A stretch of 64,000 bases of DNA from Arthrobacter sp. CDRTa11 (lineage in GTDB: Bacteria > Actinomycetota > Actinomycetes > Actinomycetales > Micrococcaceae). The DNA lies in the NCBI RefSeq assembly GCF_026427775.1, contig NZ_CP044532.1, positions 5,084,001 through 5,148,000 on the forward strand, given 5' to 3'. The position numbers and the translations under genes are program-made. Below are positions 25,053 through 34,602 of this stretch, in pieces. The stretch's first letter is position 1. Every line of letters begins with the position of its first letter. Under the pieces are notes generated by a model. The model worked only from the letters and a program-made list of their open reading frames with translations. It made no database searches and was not told where the DNA came from.

Positions 25053-25859
25053 CTAGGCCTTGGACTTAGCCGGGGTCCGGTCTCTGGCCGGCCCGGTCCC
25101 GTCGCCTGACGGTACCTCAGCGTGCGCGGCCGCAGCAGGATCGGATTCCGGCAGGTTCACATCTGTGGCCCCTTCGCTCCCTGCTGCTTTGTCCTTCACA
25201 CGTCGGCGCGACCGCGACGCTTCACGTCTCGATCCGCTGGGAGATTCGATTTCCTTTCGTAGCCTCCGCGCCAGCATCCGGCCGTCGACAAAGCCGGTCA
25301 GCAGGACCGTCAAGGCCACCCCCACGCCGCCCGCACCCATGACGGCCGCGGTGCGCGTTTTCGTCTCTTCCTTGGGCTCCGTGTCCACAACAAGCGTCAT
25401 CAGCCGAAGGCGGGAGTCTGGTGGAATATTCTGGGCATCCTGCATGCCCGTCAGTACAGCAGGGACGGCCGCAACGCTGGACTCCAGCACCGCCATAATG
25501 TCACTTGCATTGCCAGAGGCCACCCTGATGAGGAGCACCGATCCGCTGGTGCTCCGGTCGGGTTCGGCAACATAGGACGTGTCCGGGTACGAATCCACAA
25601 TTGGTTTCGCGATTTCTTCCGAAGAAACTTTGACGGCAAGAATGTCCAATGCCTGGCTCATTCCGCCGAGGAAAAGAAACGGATTACCATCCGGTCCCAC
25701 GGTGGAATTCGGCGGCATCATTACCAGGCTGCCCCGGGCAGTGTACGTTGCCGGCACGGTTTGGTTCAGAATGTAACAAACGTAGGCCGTGGCCAATAGC
25801 CCCGCCAGCACTACATACCAAAGCCGCCACAAGCTAAGCAACATGTCACGCAACCACAT
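25053..25859 (-). CDS. Wzz/YveK-like chain-length determinant protein 2
   Basis: 268 residues from ATG 25859. I prefer this start because MWLRDMLLSLWRLWYVVLAGLLATAYVCYIL aligns with the first helix of the paralogue at 24343, and a GGGG stretch precedes it; a frame to 25901 adds 14 residues without a ribosome binding site. The extracellular part contains YTARGSLVMMPPNSTVGPDGNPFLFLGGMSQALDILAVKVSSEEI, and a second helix (AAVMGAGGVGVALTVLLTGFVDGRM) follows. The C-terminal tail of about 60 residues is charged and low complexity (SRREASRSRRRVKDKAAGSEG). Like its neighbour it has no kinase domain. The two may form mixed oligomers. Confidence 0.82.
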   Translation of the reverse strand: MWLRDMLLSLWRLWYVVLAGLLATAYVCYILNQTVPATYTARGSLVMMPPNSTVGPDGNPFLFLGGMSQALDILAVKVSSEEIAKPIVDSYPDTSYVAEPDRSTSGSVLLIRVASGNASDIMAVLESSVAAVPAVLTGMQDAQNIPPDSRLRLMTLVVDTEPKEETKTRTAAVMGAGGVGVALTVLLTGFVDGRMLARRLRKEIESPSGSRREASRSRRRVKDKAAGSEGATDVNLPESDPAAAAHAEVPSGDGTGPARDRTPAKSKA

Positions 25860-25917
25860 AGTCTGCCCCCAGTCTTCCTCTACTCTCCGATTAACGCTCA
25901 TCGAAGATTGGCTGACT

Positions 25918-26823
25918 TTATAGTGATCCGTTTCGGGCTCCTTTCATAGCCTTTGACACTTTTCGCATAAGGAAAGCAGCACGGAGTTTGAATTCGTCAA
26001 TTCCCTCAGGGCCTGAAATTGTCCGGACCACTGTCTTCGCAGCCTTCCGGCCGGCATCGCGTGCCATACGTGCCGGAAAAAGGGCCGCACGGTCCGCCAG
26101 GAGCTGGCCAAGAGTGGGGTCGGCAAGCTCATCAAGAAGGCCAGGGAAGGCATCCAGGAACCTTGTTGGTGATACGCGCCTGCCGTGAACCCTGTTACTG
26201 ACATTGGATCCGTGGACCACCTGGAGCCAGGCGGGCGGCCCATCCAGTCGGATAACCGGCATGGTGCGTTCCAGCTGGTTGTGCCATTCCGCCCAGCATG
26301 TTTGCGGCGCTGGCCAGGGTGAAAGAACTGAACAGAAGGCATTGCTGGGGTCCGTATGGCGGTAGACACCGCCTCCGGACATGATCAGGCCATGCAGCAA
26401 ATATATTGCGGCGGTCCTGCCGTCGGGCACAACGGACCGCAGGCGTGCCGTGAAATCAGAGGCAACGCCGTCGTCGTTATCCAGATTGGAGGTGAGCAGA
26501 TACCCTGCCGGCGTTCCGACTGCCGCCTTGAGGTCACTGATGAGCTGGCCCCTGAGTACCTCGTGCCGGTAAACCGGTATAAAGAGGCCGTCACGGTTCA
26601 GTTCAGTGATCCGTTCCTTCATCCAATCGGGACTCAGCGGATCAAAGTAGATGATCCACTTAAAGCGCTTATCCGACTGGGATCGGACGGACGGCAGGCA
26701 GTACCGTTCGAATAGCTCCACCCGGTTGCGCAGCCACCCCTCCCGCGCCCGAACCATACTTTCATATCCGTTGGAAGGAAGGTTGAAGCGGGTGAGCAGG
26801 ATATGGTCCACGTTGTTCAACAT
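25918..26823 (-). CDS. Putative rhamnosyl transferase family protein (B)
   Basis: 301 residues, ATG 26823, overlapping the end of the three-domain glycosyltransferase by seven bases. The same family blocks as the protein at 22118 are present: VDHILLTRFNLPSNGYES, WLRNRVELFERYCLPSVRSQSDKRFKWIIYFDPLSPDWM, and LLTSNLDNDDGVASDF (D-N-D-D motif). The paralogue pair sits on opposite strands at both sides of the convergence point of the two operons. It is therefore a likely duplication with specialisation inside the locus. Substrate by family name only; no biochemistry can be inferred here. Confidence 0.82.
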   Translation of the reverse strand: MLNNVDHILLTRFNLPSNGYESMVRAREGWLRNRVELFERYCLPSVRSQSDKRFKWIIYFDPLSPDWMKERITELNRDGLFIPVYRHEVLRGQLISDLKAAVGTPAGYLLTSNLDNDDGVASDFTARLRSVVPDGRTAAIYLLHGLIMSGGGVYRHTDPSNAFCSVLSPWPAPQTCWAEWHNQLERTMPVIRLDGPPAWLQVVHGSNVSNRVHGRRVSPTRFLDAFPGLLDELADPTLGQLLADRAALFPARMARDAGRKAAKTVVRTISGPEGIDEFKLRAAFLMRKVSKAMKGARNGSL

Positions 26824-29522
26824 TGTGTCGACCTACTGCTTTCGTCGCGTTCCCATAGTGTTTGCGTGCGGGGCCGGACCCGTCCCAGACCCGCATAAGC
26901 GGCATAGACACAGGCATCAAATGCACTGACCGGACCGTGCACGGACCTGAGCAGTTCCGACGCCGTGGCTGAACGTGTGCCGCGACGATCCAACTGGGTG
27001 TTGCCACGGTAGACACGCCTCAGGGTAGCGAGCAGTGACCGGCCGGTCTGCGGAGTCCGCACACGTACCGGCTCTGTCGGTATGACACGCTTTTCGCCCT
27101 CTTTGAACAGTCCATCAACGTAGAAATCATCCGCTGTTACCTCGGGAAAAGTCCCGAGTCTCCGGTGGCCCTCCTCCGTCAGTGCGTAGGATCCGGCGCC
27201 CCATAAGCCTTCCTGTGTAGAGGGAATCCGCTGGCGCGCCCGGTAGTAGCAGCGGACCGTAAAGGATGCGCCATCAGTGACGTAGCGGGACGTGGGCCGT
27301 GCGGCCAACAGACCGTCCCCGTCCAGACACTCAAAGAGAGTCGAAATGGCTGATTCTGGTATGTCGATATCAGCGTCCAGGTAGAGGCGCGGCCATCGTG
27401 TGGCCACGTTGTCCGCGGCGTTGAGGGCCGCCACCTTGGACGCTTCGGGGATTGACAGTACCTTGACGCCTGGAAACGACGAGGCCACGGCGGCCGTTTC
27501 GTCCGTACATCCGTTACAGGCCACCACCACCTCCAGATCCTTGAGTCCCAGGAACGGCGCCAGGCACTCCAGCGTCCTGCCGATCACCGCAGCCTCGTTG
27601 TGGGCCGGAATGATTACGGCACCGGCAGGCATGGCGGCGCCGCCATTGGGCTTGCCGTAGCGTGCGGCCTGAGGCAGTTGCGCCCACCTCTTTTCCCTGC
27701 TTACTGCGGCCAGGATTCCCTGGCGCCGCGGCGAACGCAGCAGGGCGGAAAGCACGACGACGGCCCGGAAGGCGCGCGCGTAGCTCCGCGAGTGAAACTT
27801 CCGGATGTACCTGATGCGGTTGATGGCCATAAGGGCGTCCAGGGCAGGGGAACTGCCGGAGCCACCCCTGCAATGCCGCATCCGCGCCCGAGGCTCGAAC
27901 CACACTGAAGCTCCCGCTTCGCGGACCCTGCGCAGGAAGTCGGTTTCTTCGGAATACAGGAAAAACGACTCGTCCCATTGGCCCACGGAATGGAGTATGT
28001 CCGGGCGGATGAGAAGGGCTGCACCTGTTGCCCAGTCCACCCTGTGAGGATGCCGGTAGCTTTCCCCATCGAAATCCATTTCAGATAGCCATCCAGGCCT
28101 GCCTGGCAGCCTGCTGCCCATCAGGGCATCGCCCAGGGCACGGAAGACGCCGGGCTCACGCCGCAGGGACGGATAGACGGAACCGTCGTCGTCAAGGAGC
28201 AGCGGCACCACCACCCCTGCCCCGGTTAATGCCATCTTCGTCCGCAGCGCCTGTATGGAACCCCGTTCGACCCTCATGTCCGGATTCAGCACCAGATACA
28301 CCTCGGCGGTGCCGGCCTGGGCCAGGGCCGCATTGATCCCGCCTGAATATCCCAGGTTGCCTCCCGTGGCAAAGGAATAGACGTTGGCGTGATGCTTGAG
28401 CAGCAACAGAGTGGACGGCGTCGGCGAATTGTCAGCCACGATCACCTTGATCGACTGATCCCGCGTTTCTGCACGGAGGGTTTGAAGCAACAGGGGAAGA
28501 TCATTCTCGCTGTTATAGGTGACGATGAGCACGGCAACGTCCGTGTGCTCCAAGTGCGAAGAAAATTCTTCCCGCCGTGGAGGTTCCGCGGTGCCAGTTG
28601 CCGGGATGGGAACATGCAGGATGGGCTCCCCGGTGGCGCCTTCCCCCGTGATCCCGCTGTTGCGCCGAAGTTTGAGATAGGCTTCGGGACCGTCCAGCAG
28701 GTAGCGGCGTGCGAGCCGCCGGGGCTCCAGCGCGAGCCGCCAGGCCCATTCCAAGCCGAGGTTGCTGACCCGGGCGGGAGCCCTGCGTATCCTGCCCGCA
28801 AGGAAATCCACCACCGCGCCAAAGGCGAGCATCACCTTCGCCCCCGTCAAGTGGCCGAATTCGGAGATCCAAAGTTCCTGCCGGGGCTTGCCAAGGCAGA
28901 CCACCAGGATGTCCGTCCTGGCTTCTAAAATTTCCGCCGCCAAAGCCCGGGAAGCGATCGGGTCTGTGAGGGACGTCCGCTCCGGTGCCCACCAGCCGGC
29001 CACCATGAGGTCCGGATGGTCCCTGGCGAATTTTTCGCGAATCTGGCCGTGGCACTGGGGTGTTCCCCCGATGAAGCCAACCCGTAGTCCTGCAGTTTCG
29101 GCGGCGTTCAATATTGGCTTGATGAGGTCACTGCCGGAAAGCCGCGGCCACTTCCGCATGGTGAGCTTCGCGGCTTGGGAGACCAGCGGCGATCCGTCCA
29201 GGAGCGTGAACCATTCCACCGCTGCCTGGAGATCCAAGGTGGCCTCCCACCGGCTGTCCTGGCCGAAGTGCTTCACATGGTCAAGATTTGCGGAGGCGAC
29301 TGCCAGAGGCTGGCGTCCGCCGTTCCGCGCCCGCTCAAGGATGACCTCCAGCGCGTCCTCGGCTTCGAGCAGTGTGACGGGTACGCCCCCGAGCCTCACC
29401 CTTTGCCCTTGGCCAGGCCGCACAGCGAGTCCGCGGTTCCTGGCAAGGACAGGGCGTTGTCGTTCCGGCCGTAGCAGGGCCGCGGGCTGCAAGAGGCTTC
29501 GAAGGGAGCCTGACAGGGTCAT
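26817..29522 (-). CDS. Three-domain glycosyltransferase: WecG/TagA (GT26) - GT2 - GT2
   Basis: 901 residues in one uninterrupted frame, ATG 29522. Residues about 42-290 are a WecG/TagA/CpsF GT26 domain (SANLDHVKHF, LLDGSPL, GSDLI, RVGFIGGTPQCHGQ, VCLGKPRQELWI, FGAVVDFLAGR). Residues about 327-600 are a GT2 domain of rhamnosyltransferase type (VAVLIVTYNSENDLPLLL, NLGYSGGINAAL, LNPDM, DESFFLYSEETDFLRR). Residues about 633-830 are a second GT2 domain (AVIIPAHNEAAVIGRTL, ACNGCTDET, YLDADID). GT26 enzymes add ManNAc-type sugars to a lipid-linked first sugar, so this polypeptide could perform up to three successive transfers. The linkers at 290-327 and 600-633 are Pro/Arg-rich. Five bases separate it from the hydrolase gene upstream. 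Confidence 0.9.
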   Translation of the reverse strand: MTLSGSLRSLLQPAALLRPERQRPVLARNRGLAVRPGQGQRVRLGGVPVTLLEAEDALEVILERARNGGRQPLAVASANLDHVKHFGQDSRWEATLDLQAAVEWFTLLDGSPLVSQAAKLTMRKWPRLSGSDLIKPILNAAETAGLRVGFIGGTPQCHGQIREKFARDHPDLMVAGWWAPERTSLTDPIASRALAAEILEARTDILVVCLGKPRQELWISEFGHLTGAKVMLAFGAVVDFLAGRIRRAPARVSNLGLEWAWRLALEPRRLARRYLLDGPEAYLKLRRNSGITGEGATGEPILHVPIPATGTAEPPRREEFSSHLEHTDVAVLIVTYNSENDLPLLLQTLRAETRDQSIKVIVADNSPTPSTLLLLKHHANVYSFATGGNLGYSGGINAALAQAGTAEVYLVLNPDMRVERGSIQALRTKMALTGAGVVVPLLLDDDGSVYPSLRREPGVFRALGDALMGSRLPGRPGWLSEMDFDGESYRHPHRVDWATGAALLIRPDILHSVGQWDESFFLYSEETDFLRRVREAGASVWFEPRARMRHCRGGSGSSPALDALMAINRIRYIRKFHSRSYARAFRAVVVLSALLRSPRRQGILAAVSREKRWAQLPQAARYGKPNGGAAMPAGAVIIPAHNEAAVIGRTLECLAPFLGLKDLEVVVACNGCTDETAAVASSFPGVKVLSIPEASKVAALNAADNVATRWPRLYLDADIDIPESAISTLFECLDGDGLLAARPTSRYVTDGASFTVRCYYRARQRIPSTQEGLWGAGSYALTEEGHRRLGTFPEVTADDFYVDGLFKEGEKRVIPTEPVRVRTPQTGRSLLATLRRVYRGNTQLDRRGTRSATASELLRSVHGPVSAFDACVYAAYAGLGRVRPRTQTLWERDESSRSTQC

Positions 29523-29527
29523 AGTGC

Positions 29528-30997
29528 CTAGCCTTTCGAGGGTATTCCGGTCAAGGTGAAGACGGAGCCGGCAGCGGCCGTATAAGTGACTGATCCGTCC
29601 GCCAGCACGGCAGGCTCGCCGGACTCCATGTCCCGGGTGGCGTCCGTGGCGTAGCTCGCGAGCTGCACGTCCTGGCTTATCCCGGGCGTGTCCAGCCTCG
29701 CCTCCACTGGACGGTCGGAGGTGTTGTTGCCGAAAAACGTGATGCGCCCCGTCGTCTGGTCGCGGAAGGCAACAACCTGGATACCTTCGTCCGCGGAAGA
29801 GGCCGCAATCCGGACGGCGTTCCTTGGGGTATGCCTGATCAGTTGCTGCATGACGTAATAGGTTTTGCGGGGTGTGTACTTTCCCGTCCCTTGGTCATAG
29901 CCGAGCAGGCCCCAGTAGCCCATGCTTTCGTGGTGTTCGTAATAGCCATCCCAGGCGTCGTACTGCTGCAGCCCTGCGGCGCCCTGCTCCAGGAGATTCA
30001 GAGCGTCGGCAGCCGTTGCCGCGGCGGATGACCAGTCCATGGGGTTGGGCGATCCGGCGTCACAGCCAGGGCAGGGACCGGAAAACTCGGTAACCCAGAA
30101 GTCTGGCCCTGGGTTGGCTGCCCTGCGCAGGGCACTCTCCATCCCGGCGGAATCACCGTCATAGCTATGGATGGCGATGTGTGCCAACCGGGACATCACC
30201 AGGGGGTCCTGGGCCAGGACAGGGAGGTACTCCGAGACGGCCTTGGCGGCGGACGCCGTATCCGGCGCTGCGAGACGGATATCCGAAAAGCCCAGCCCGT
30301 CCAGGCGGACTATGAGCTTGTGGAGGAGCCGCACGTATTGCTCGGGCCCAACCTGGGGACCTTCAATGCCATTCCAGTCCGTCTCATTCATGGGGCCGAG
30401 GAGCTTGAAGTCCAGGCCCCGGACTTCACGGCCGTACGCCACCATCGAGGCGATCATCCGAACCCAGTGGTCTTCACGGGATTCATCGATCCGGTTGCCG
30501 CCCATCCAGCCGGGCACTCCGCCCATGACGTTGATCATGACCTGCTGGTCCGGCTTGGAATTGATGTACTCGATGGTGTCCCAAAGGTCGGCCATCTTGC
30601 CGCGCTCATAGATGGAGGAGTAAAGGGCCCAGTCGATGGTTTCTGTGCCGCCGGGAACTTCCTCCGTTTCCCAGTCCGCTTTGTCGATGATGACCCGCCA
30701 GGTCACCTCGCCCAGGTCCGCGATTTTGTCGATGGCCGGTTTTAGTTCCCCGTTATTCCAGCTGTGGACGTTGGCATTGACTCCCAGTCCGGACATCGTC
30801 TGGAATTCGTTCGCCGCGCCGGCCGGTTCTGTACGCGGGACGGGGCGCGTCCCGCCTGTGGACGGGGATGACGCGGATGGAGTCGCAGCGGGCGTTTTCT
30901 GCGCGCCTTCGTCGTTTGGGACAGCCGAGCAGCCCGCCGCGCTGACCGCCAAGACATAGGCGATCGCCAAAGCCACCCACTTCTTAGCCAGACTCAT
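29528..30997 (-). CDS. Secreted lipoprotein glycoside hydrolase, clan GH-A (GH30/GH39-like TIM barrel)
   Basis: 489 residues when started at ATG 30997 (MSLAKKWVAL, with AGGTG upstream); an ATG seven codons earlier is open but weaker. Signal peptide with lipobox VSAAGC puts the acylated Cys at residue 23, followed by a Ser/Thr/Pro-rich linker. The barrel has GLGVNANVHSWN early, the acid/base Glu in LLGPMNETDW (Glu205), and a nucleophile-like Glu in FWVTEFSGPCPGC (Glu304), the two-Glu pattern of retaining clan GH-A enzymes. It would be anchored to the outer membrane leaflet and cleave or trim the polysaccharide. Substrate unknown. A beta-sandwich tail (about 400-489) follows. Confidence 0.78.
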   Translation of the reverse strand: MSLAKKWVALAIAYVLAVSAAGCSAVPNDEGAQKTPAATPSASSPSTGGTRPVPRTEPAGAANEFQTMSGLGVNANVHSWNNGELKPAIDKIADLGEVTWRVIIDKADWETEEVPGGTETIDWALYSSIYERGKMADLWDTIEYINSKPDQQVMINVMGGVPGWMGGNRIDESREDHWVRMIASMVAYGREVRGLDFKLLGPMNETDWNGIEGPQVGPEQYVRLLHKLIVRLDGLGFSDIRLAAPDTASAAKAVSEYLPVLAQDPLVMSRLAHIAIHSYDGDSAGMESALRRAANPGPDFWVTEFSGPCPGCDAGSPNPMDWSSAAATAADALNLLEQGAAGLQQYDAWDGYYEHHESMGYWGLLGYDQGTGKYTPRKTYYVMQQLIRHTPRNAVRIAASSADEGIQVVAFRDQTTGRITFFGNNTSDRPVEARLDTPGISQDVQLASYATDATRDMESGEPAVLADGSVTYTAAAGSVFTLTGIPSKG

Positions 30998-31024
30998 TCG
31001 CTGCACCTGGTTCCACATAGCTGG

Positions 31025-34000
31025 CTACGAACGGCTGAAAACGACGTCGACCCAGTAGTTTGTGTTCTTGAAACTGTCAGTGGGGAAGCCCGTGCTGCCG
31101 TAGCGGTATACCCCGTTCGCCCCGTCCACCCCGCTCGCGAGCCCGTGCAGCGGAGGATTATCGGTAGACGCACTGCTGAAGTAATCCTTCGTCGATGAGT
31201 AGAAGCCGACGGTCGTGTGATAGGACACCACGTAGGTTGTGTTGGCTGCGATAGGCACTGGCGAGGAGAACATCGCCTGCTGCCAGCCCGAACCCGTCTC
31301 GCCGACAAAGGTGACGGAGGACAGCAAGGCCCCTGATGACGACCACAGGTGTCCTGTATGCGTGCCGCTGTTGGAGCTGCCCTTGAAGAACCGGACTCCT
31401 GTCACCGTGCCGGCCACATCTGACCGGAACTTCATCCCCACTTCCACCGCTTTCCTGTCGTTGGTGTTCACCGTGGCGGGCACGGCTGTGGGGCTGAAAA
31501 CGCTGCAAGGGCAGGCAGCCGGGGCTGCCTTGGTGGTGAAACTCCAGGAAAACGGTGCACTCATAGCTGTGCCGGAGGCGTTTGTGGCGCCGCTGACAGT
31601 CGCCGTGAACGTTGTGCTGAACGGCAACACCGACGCCGGAGAGAAGGTGGAGGTATTTGTGGATGCGCTGTAGGTTGCTGAACCCGCCACCGCTGTGCCA
31701 AAAGCATCCTTCAGGGTGAACACCACGGAAGATCCGGTTACGGCCTGATTGAAGGTGGCCGTCGGTTTCACGCTCTCCGGCACCGACGTGGCGTTATTGG
31801 CGGGCGAGACTGCCACCACCGCAGGCGCAGCACCCGCGGTGCCCGTGCTGAAGATGACGTCCACCCAGTAATTGGTGTTGTTGAAACTGTCCATCGGGAA
31901 GGCAGCAGCACCGTAGCGGAAAACCCCGTTGGGGCCGTCCACGCCGCTGGCGAGCCCATGCAGAGGGGCCCGGTCTGTGGCGGAGGAAAAGAATCCACTG
32001 CTGGAGGAGTAGAACCCCTCCGGCGCGAAGTAGGAGACCACGTACGTGGTGTTCGCAGCGATCGGTACCGGTGACGAGAAGAGTGCTTGCTGCCACCCTG
32101 AGGCGGTCTCCTCCTCAAATGTCACGGATGCCAGGAGTGTCCCAGTGGAGGTCCATAGGTGCCCGATATGCGTCCCGGTGTTGGCGCTGCCCTTATAAAA
32201 GCGGACGCCGGTCACCGTTCCCGTAATATCCGAACGGAATTTCATTCCGAGTTCCACCGAGTTGCTGTCCTCGGTGGATACCGTCGCGGGGACAGCATTG
32301 GGAGTGAATACCGAGCACGGGCAGGCCACGGGCGCCGCCGCGGTCGTGAATGTCCAGGAGTGCGGTGCGCTCATCGTCTGGCCGGCGGCATTCCTGGCGC
32401 CGCTGACAGTCGCCGTATAGGTGGTGTTGAAGCCCAGGGCCGCCCCCGGCGTGAACGTGGCCGTGGTGGTACCCGAATCGTAGGCCACGGTCCCCGCCAC
32501 GGCCGCGTTGGCGGCATCCCTGAGGGTGAAGGTCACTGAGGAGGCCGTCACGGCCTGGTTGAACGTCGCCGCTGGCTTCACATCTGCCGGTATACCGGTG
32601 GCGTTGTTTGCCGGAGACGTCGAGGAGACAGCCGGGAGCACAGGAACCGCGGTGGTGGTGAATGTCCAGGAGTAGGGTGCGCCCATGAGTTGGCCGGCCG
32701 CATTTGAGGCCCCACTGACGGTGGCCGTGTAGGTGGTGTTGTAGGAAAGGGCGGCGGACGGCGTAAACGTCGCCGTGTTGGTGGCGGCGTCGTACGCGGT
32801 GGTTCCGGCCACCGCGGCGTTTGCGGCATCCTTTACTGTGAAGACCACCGAAGAAGCGGTCACCGCCTGGTTGAACGCCGCCGTCGGCTTCACCGCGACC
32901 GCCACGTCTGCAGCATTGTTCGCCGGTGTCACGGATGTCACTGAGGGCGGCACCTCTGACGGTGTTGTGCTGAAGACCACGTCCACCCAGTAATTCGTGT
33001 TGTTGAAACTGGCCGTGGGGTAGCCGGAGGCCCCGTACCGATACACGCCGTTGGGCCCGTCGGTGCCGCTGGCGAGCCCGTGCAGCGGAGCCCTGTCCGC
33101 TGAGGTTCCAAAGAAGCCGCTGTTCGCCGAGTAGTGCCCGTTGGGTGCATGGTAGGACACCACATAGGTCGTATTCGCCGTAATGTCCACAGGGGTGGAG
33201 AAGTTCGCCTGCTGCCAGCCGGACGCCGTCTCGCCTGCAAAGGTAACAGAGGCAAGGAGCGTCCCAGTGGCGGACCAGAGATGTCCGGTGTGCGTGCCCG
33301 TGTTGGTGGTTCCCTTGTAGAAGCGGACTCCGTTGACGCTGCCTGGCACGTCGGAGCGGAACTTCATGCCCACTTCCACCGCGTTGGCATCATTCTCGGA
33401 CGCAACGGCGGGAACGGACGTCGCGCTGAAGACCGTGCACGGGCACGGGGCCGGGGCCGCCGCCGTCGTGAACGTCCAAGAGTAAGGGGCCACCATTGTC
33501 TGGCCGGAAGCGTTGGTGGCGCCGCTGACTGTCGCCGTATACGTGGTGCTGTAGGCCAGGGCCGCCGAGGGCGTGAAAGTGGCTGTATTTGAGGCGGAGT
33601 CAAAGGCAGAAGAACCAGCGACAGTATTATTGGCCGCGTCCTTCAGTCCGAACACCACGGAGGAACCGGTGACGGCCTGGTTGAAGGTTGCTGCGGGCTT
33701 AACGTTCACTGCCACGCCCGTTGCCTTGTCCCCCGGCGACACAGACAACACTGTCGGGGCCGTCGGGGCGGCCGCCGTCGTGAACGTCCAGGAGTAGGGC
33801 TGGGCCATGGTTTGCCCGGCTGCGTTCCTGGCGCCGCTAACTGTGGCCGTATAGGTGGTCCCATAAGCGAGGGCACTTGCCGGCGTAAAGACGGCCGTGT
33901 TTGTGGGAGAGTCGTATGCCAGTGAACCCGCCACCGTGGCACCTGCCGGGTTCTTGAGTGTGAACGCTATCGATGACCCAGTGACGGCTTGGTTGAATGT

Positions 34001-34602
34001 CACTGAAGGCTTGATCGTCAGGGCAACCCCGGTTGCACCGCTGGAGGGTGACACGGAGGATACCGCGGGCGCTGCTGTCCCCGTAGGACTGAAGAGCGCG
34101 TCAACCCAGTAGTACTCGGCGTCGTAAATCTGGTCTGGGAACCCTGAAGTCGAGCCGTACCTGTAGAAACCGTTAGGCGCGCCCGGGACGCTGCGCGTGA
34201 AGTGCAGGGGTGCGCTGTCCGTGGCGTTGATCCCCCCGGAAGGCGAGGGGTTGTTGTAGAAGTAGCCTGAGTCCTGGGCGTAGTGGCTCTGCGGGGCGAA
34301 GTAGGACACCACGTATTTTGTGTTCGCCGTGATCGCGAGCGGCGGAGTCAAGGCAGCAGTTTGCCACCCAGTGGCCGATTCCCCCGTGAAGGTCGCCGTG
34401 GCCAGCCTTTGCCCGGATTCACTCCACACGCTTCCCGTATGGGTGCCGGTGTTCCGGCTGGACTTGAAGAACCGGACAGCGCTGATGGTTCCGGGTACAT
34501 CGGAGTAGAACTTGGCGCCTACTTCAATGGACCCGGAATCGCCCGCGTCCGCCACTGCCGGAGCCACGTTCGCACCCACCAGCGAGCAGGGGCAGGAGAC
34601 AT
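31025..34602 (-). repeat. Repetitive domain region: four DUF4082 and five Big_5-like units
   Basis: DNA copies correspond to DUF4082 units at about 31025-31516, 31842-32330, 32966-33447 and 34088-34602. The Big_5-like units lie at about 31520-31840 (one), 32335-32960 (two) and 33450-34085 (two). The copies are similar at DNA and protein level, so this stretch could gain or lose units by recombination and is prone to misassembly with short reads. The reading frame is continuous. Confidence 0.8.

Noticed and set aside
31025..34602. Regular repeats considered as CRISPR or satellite DNA
   Set aside because: Repeat units are 300-500 bp, keep one reading frame and encode DUF4082 and Big_5-like folds; no short direct repeats with unique spacers.
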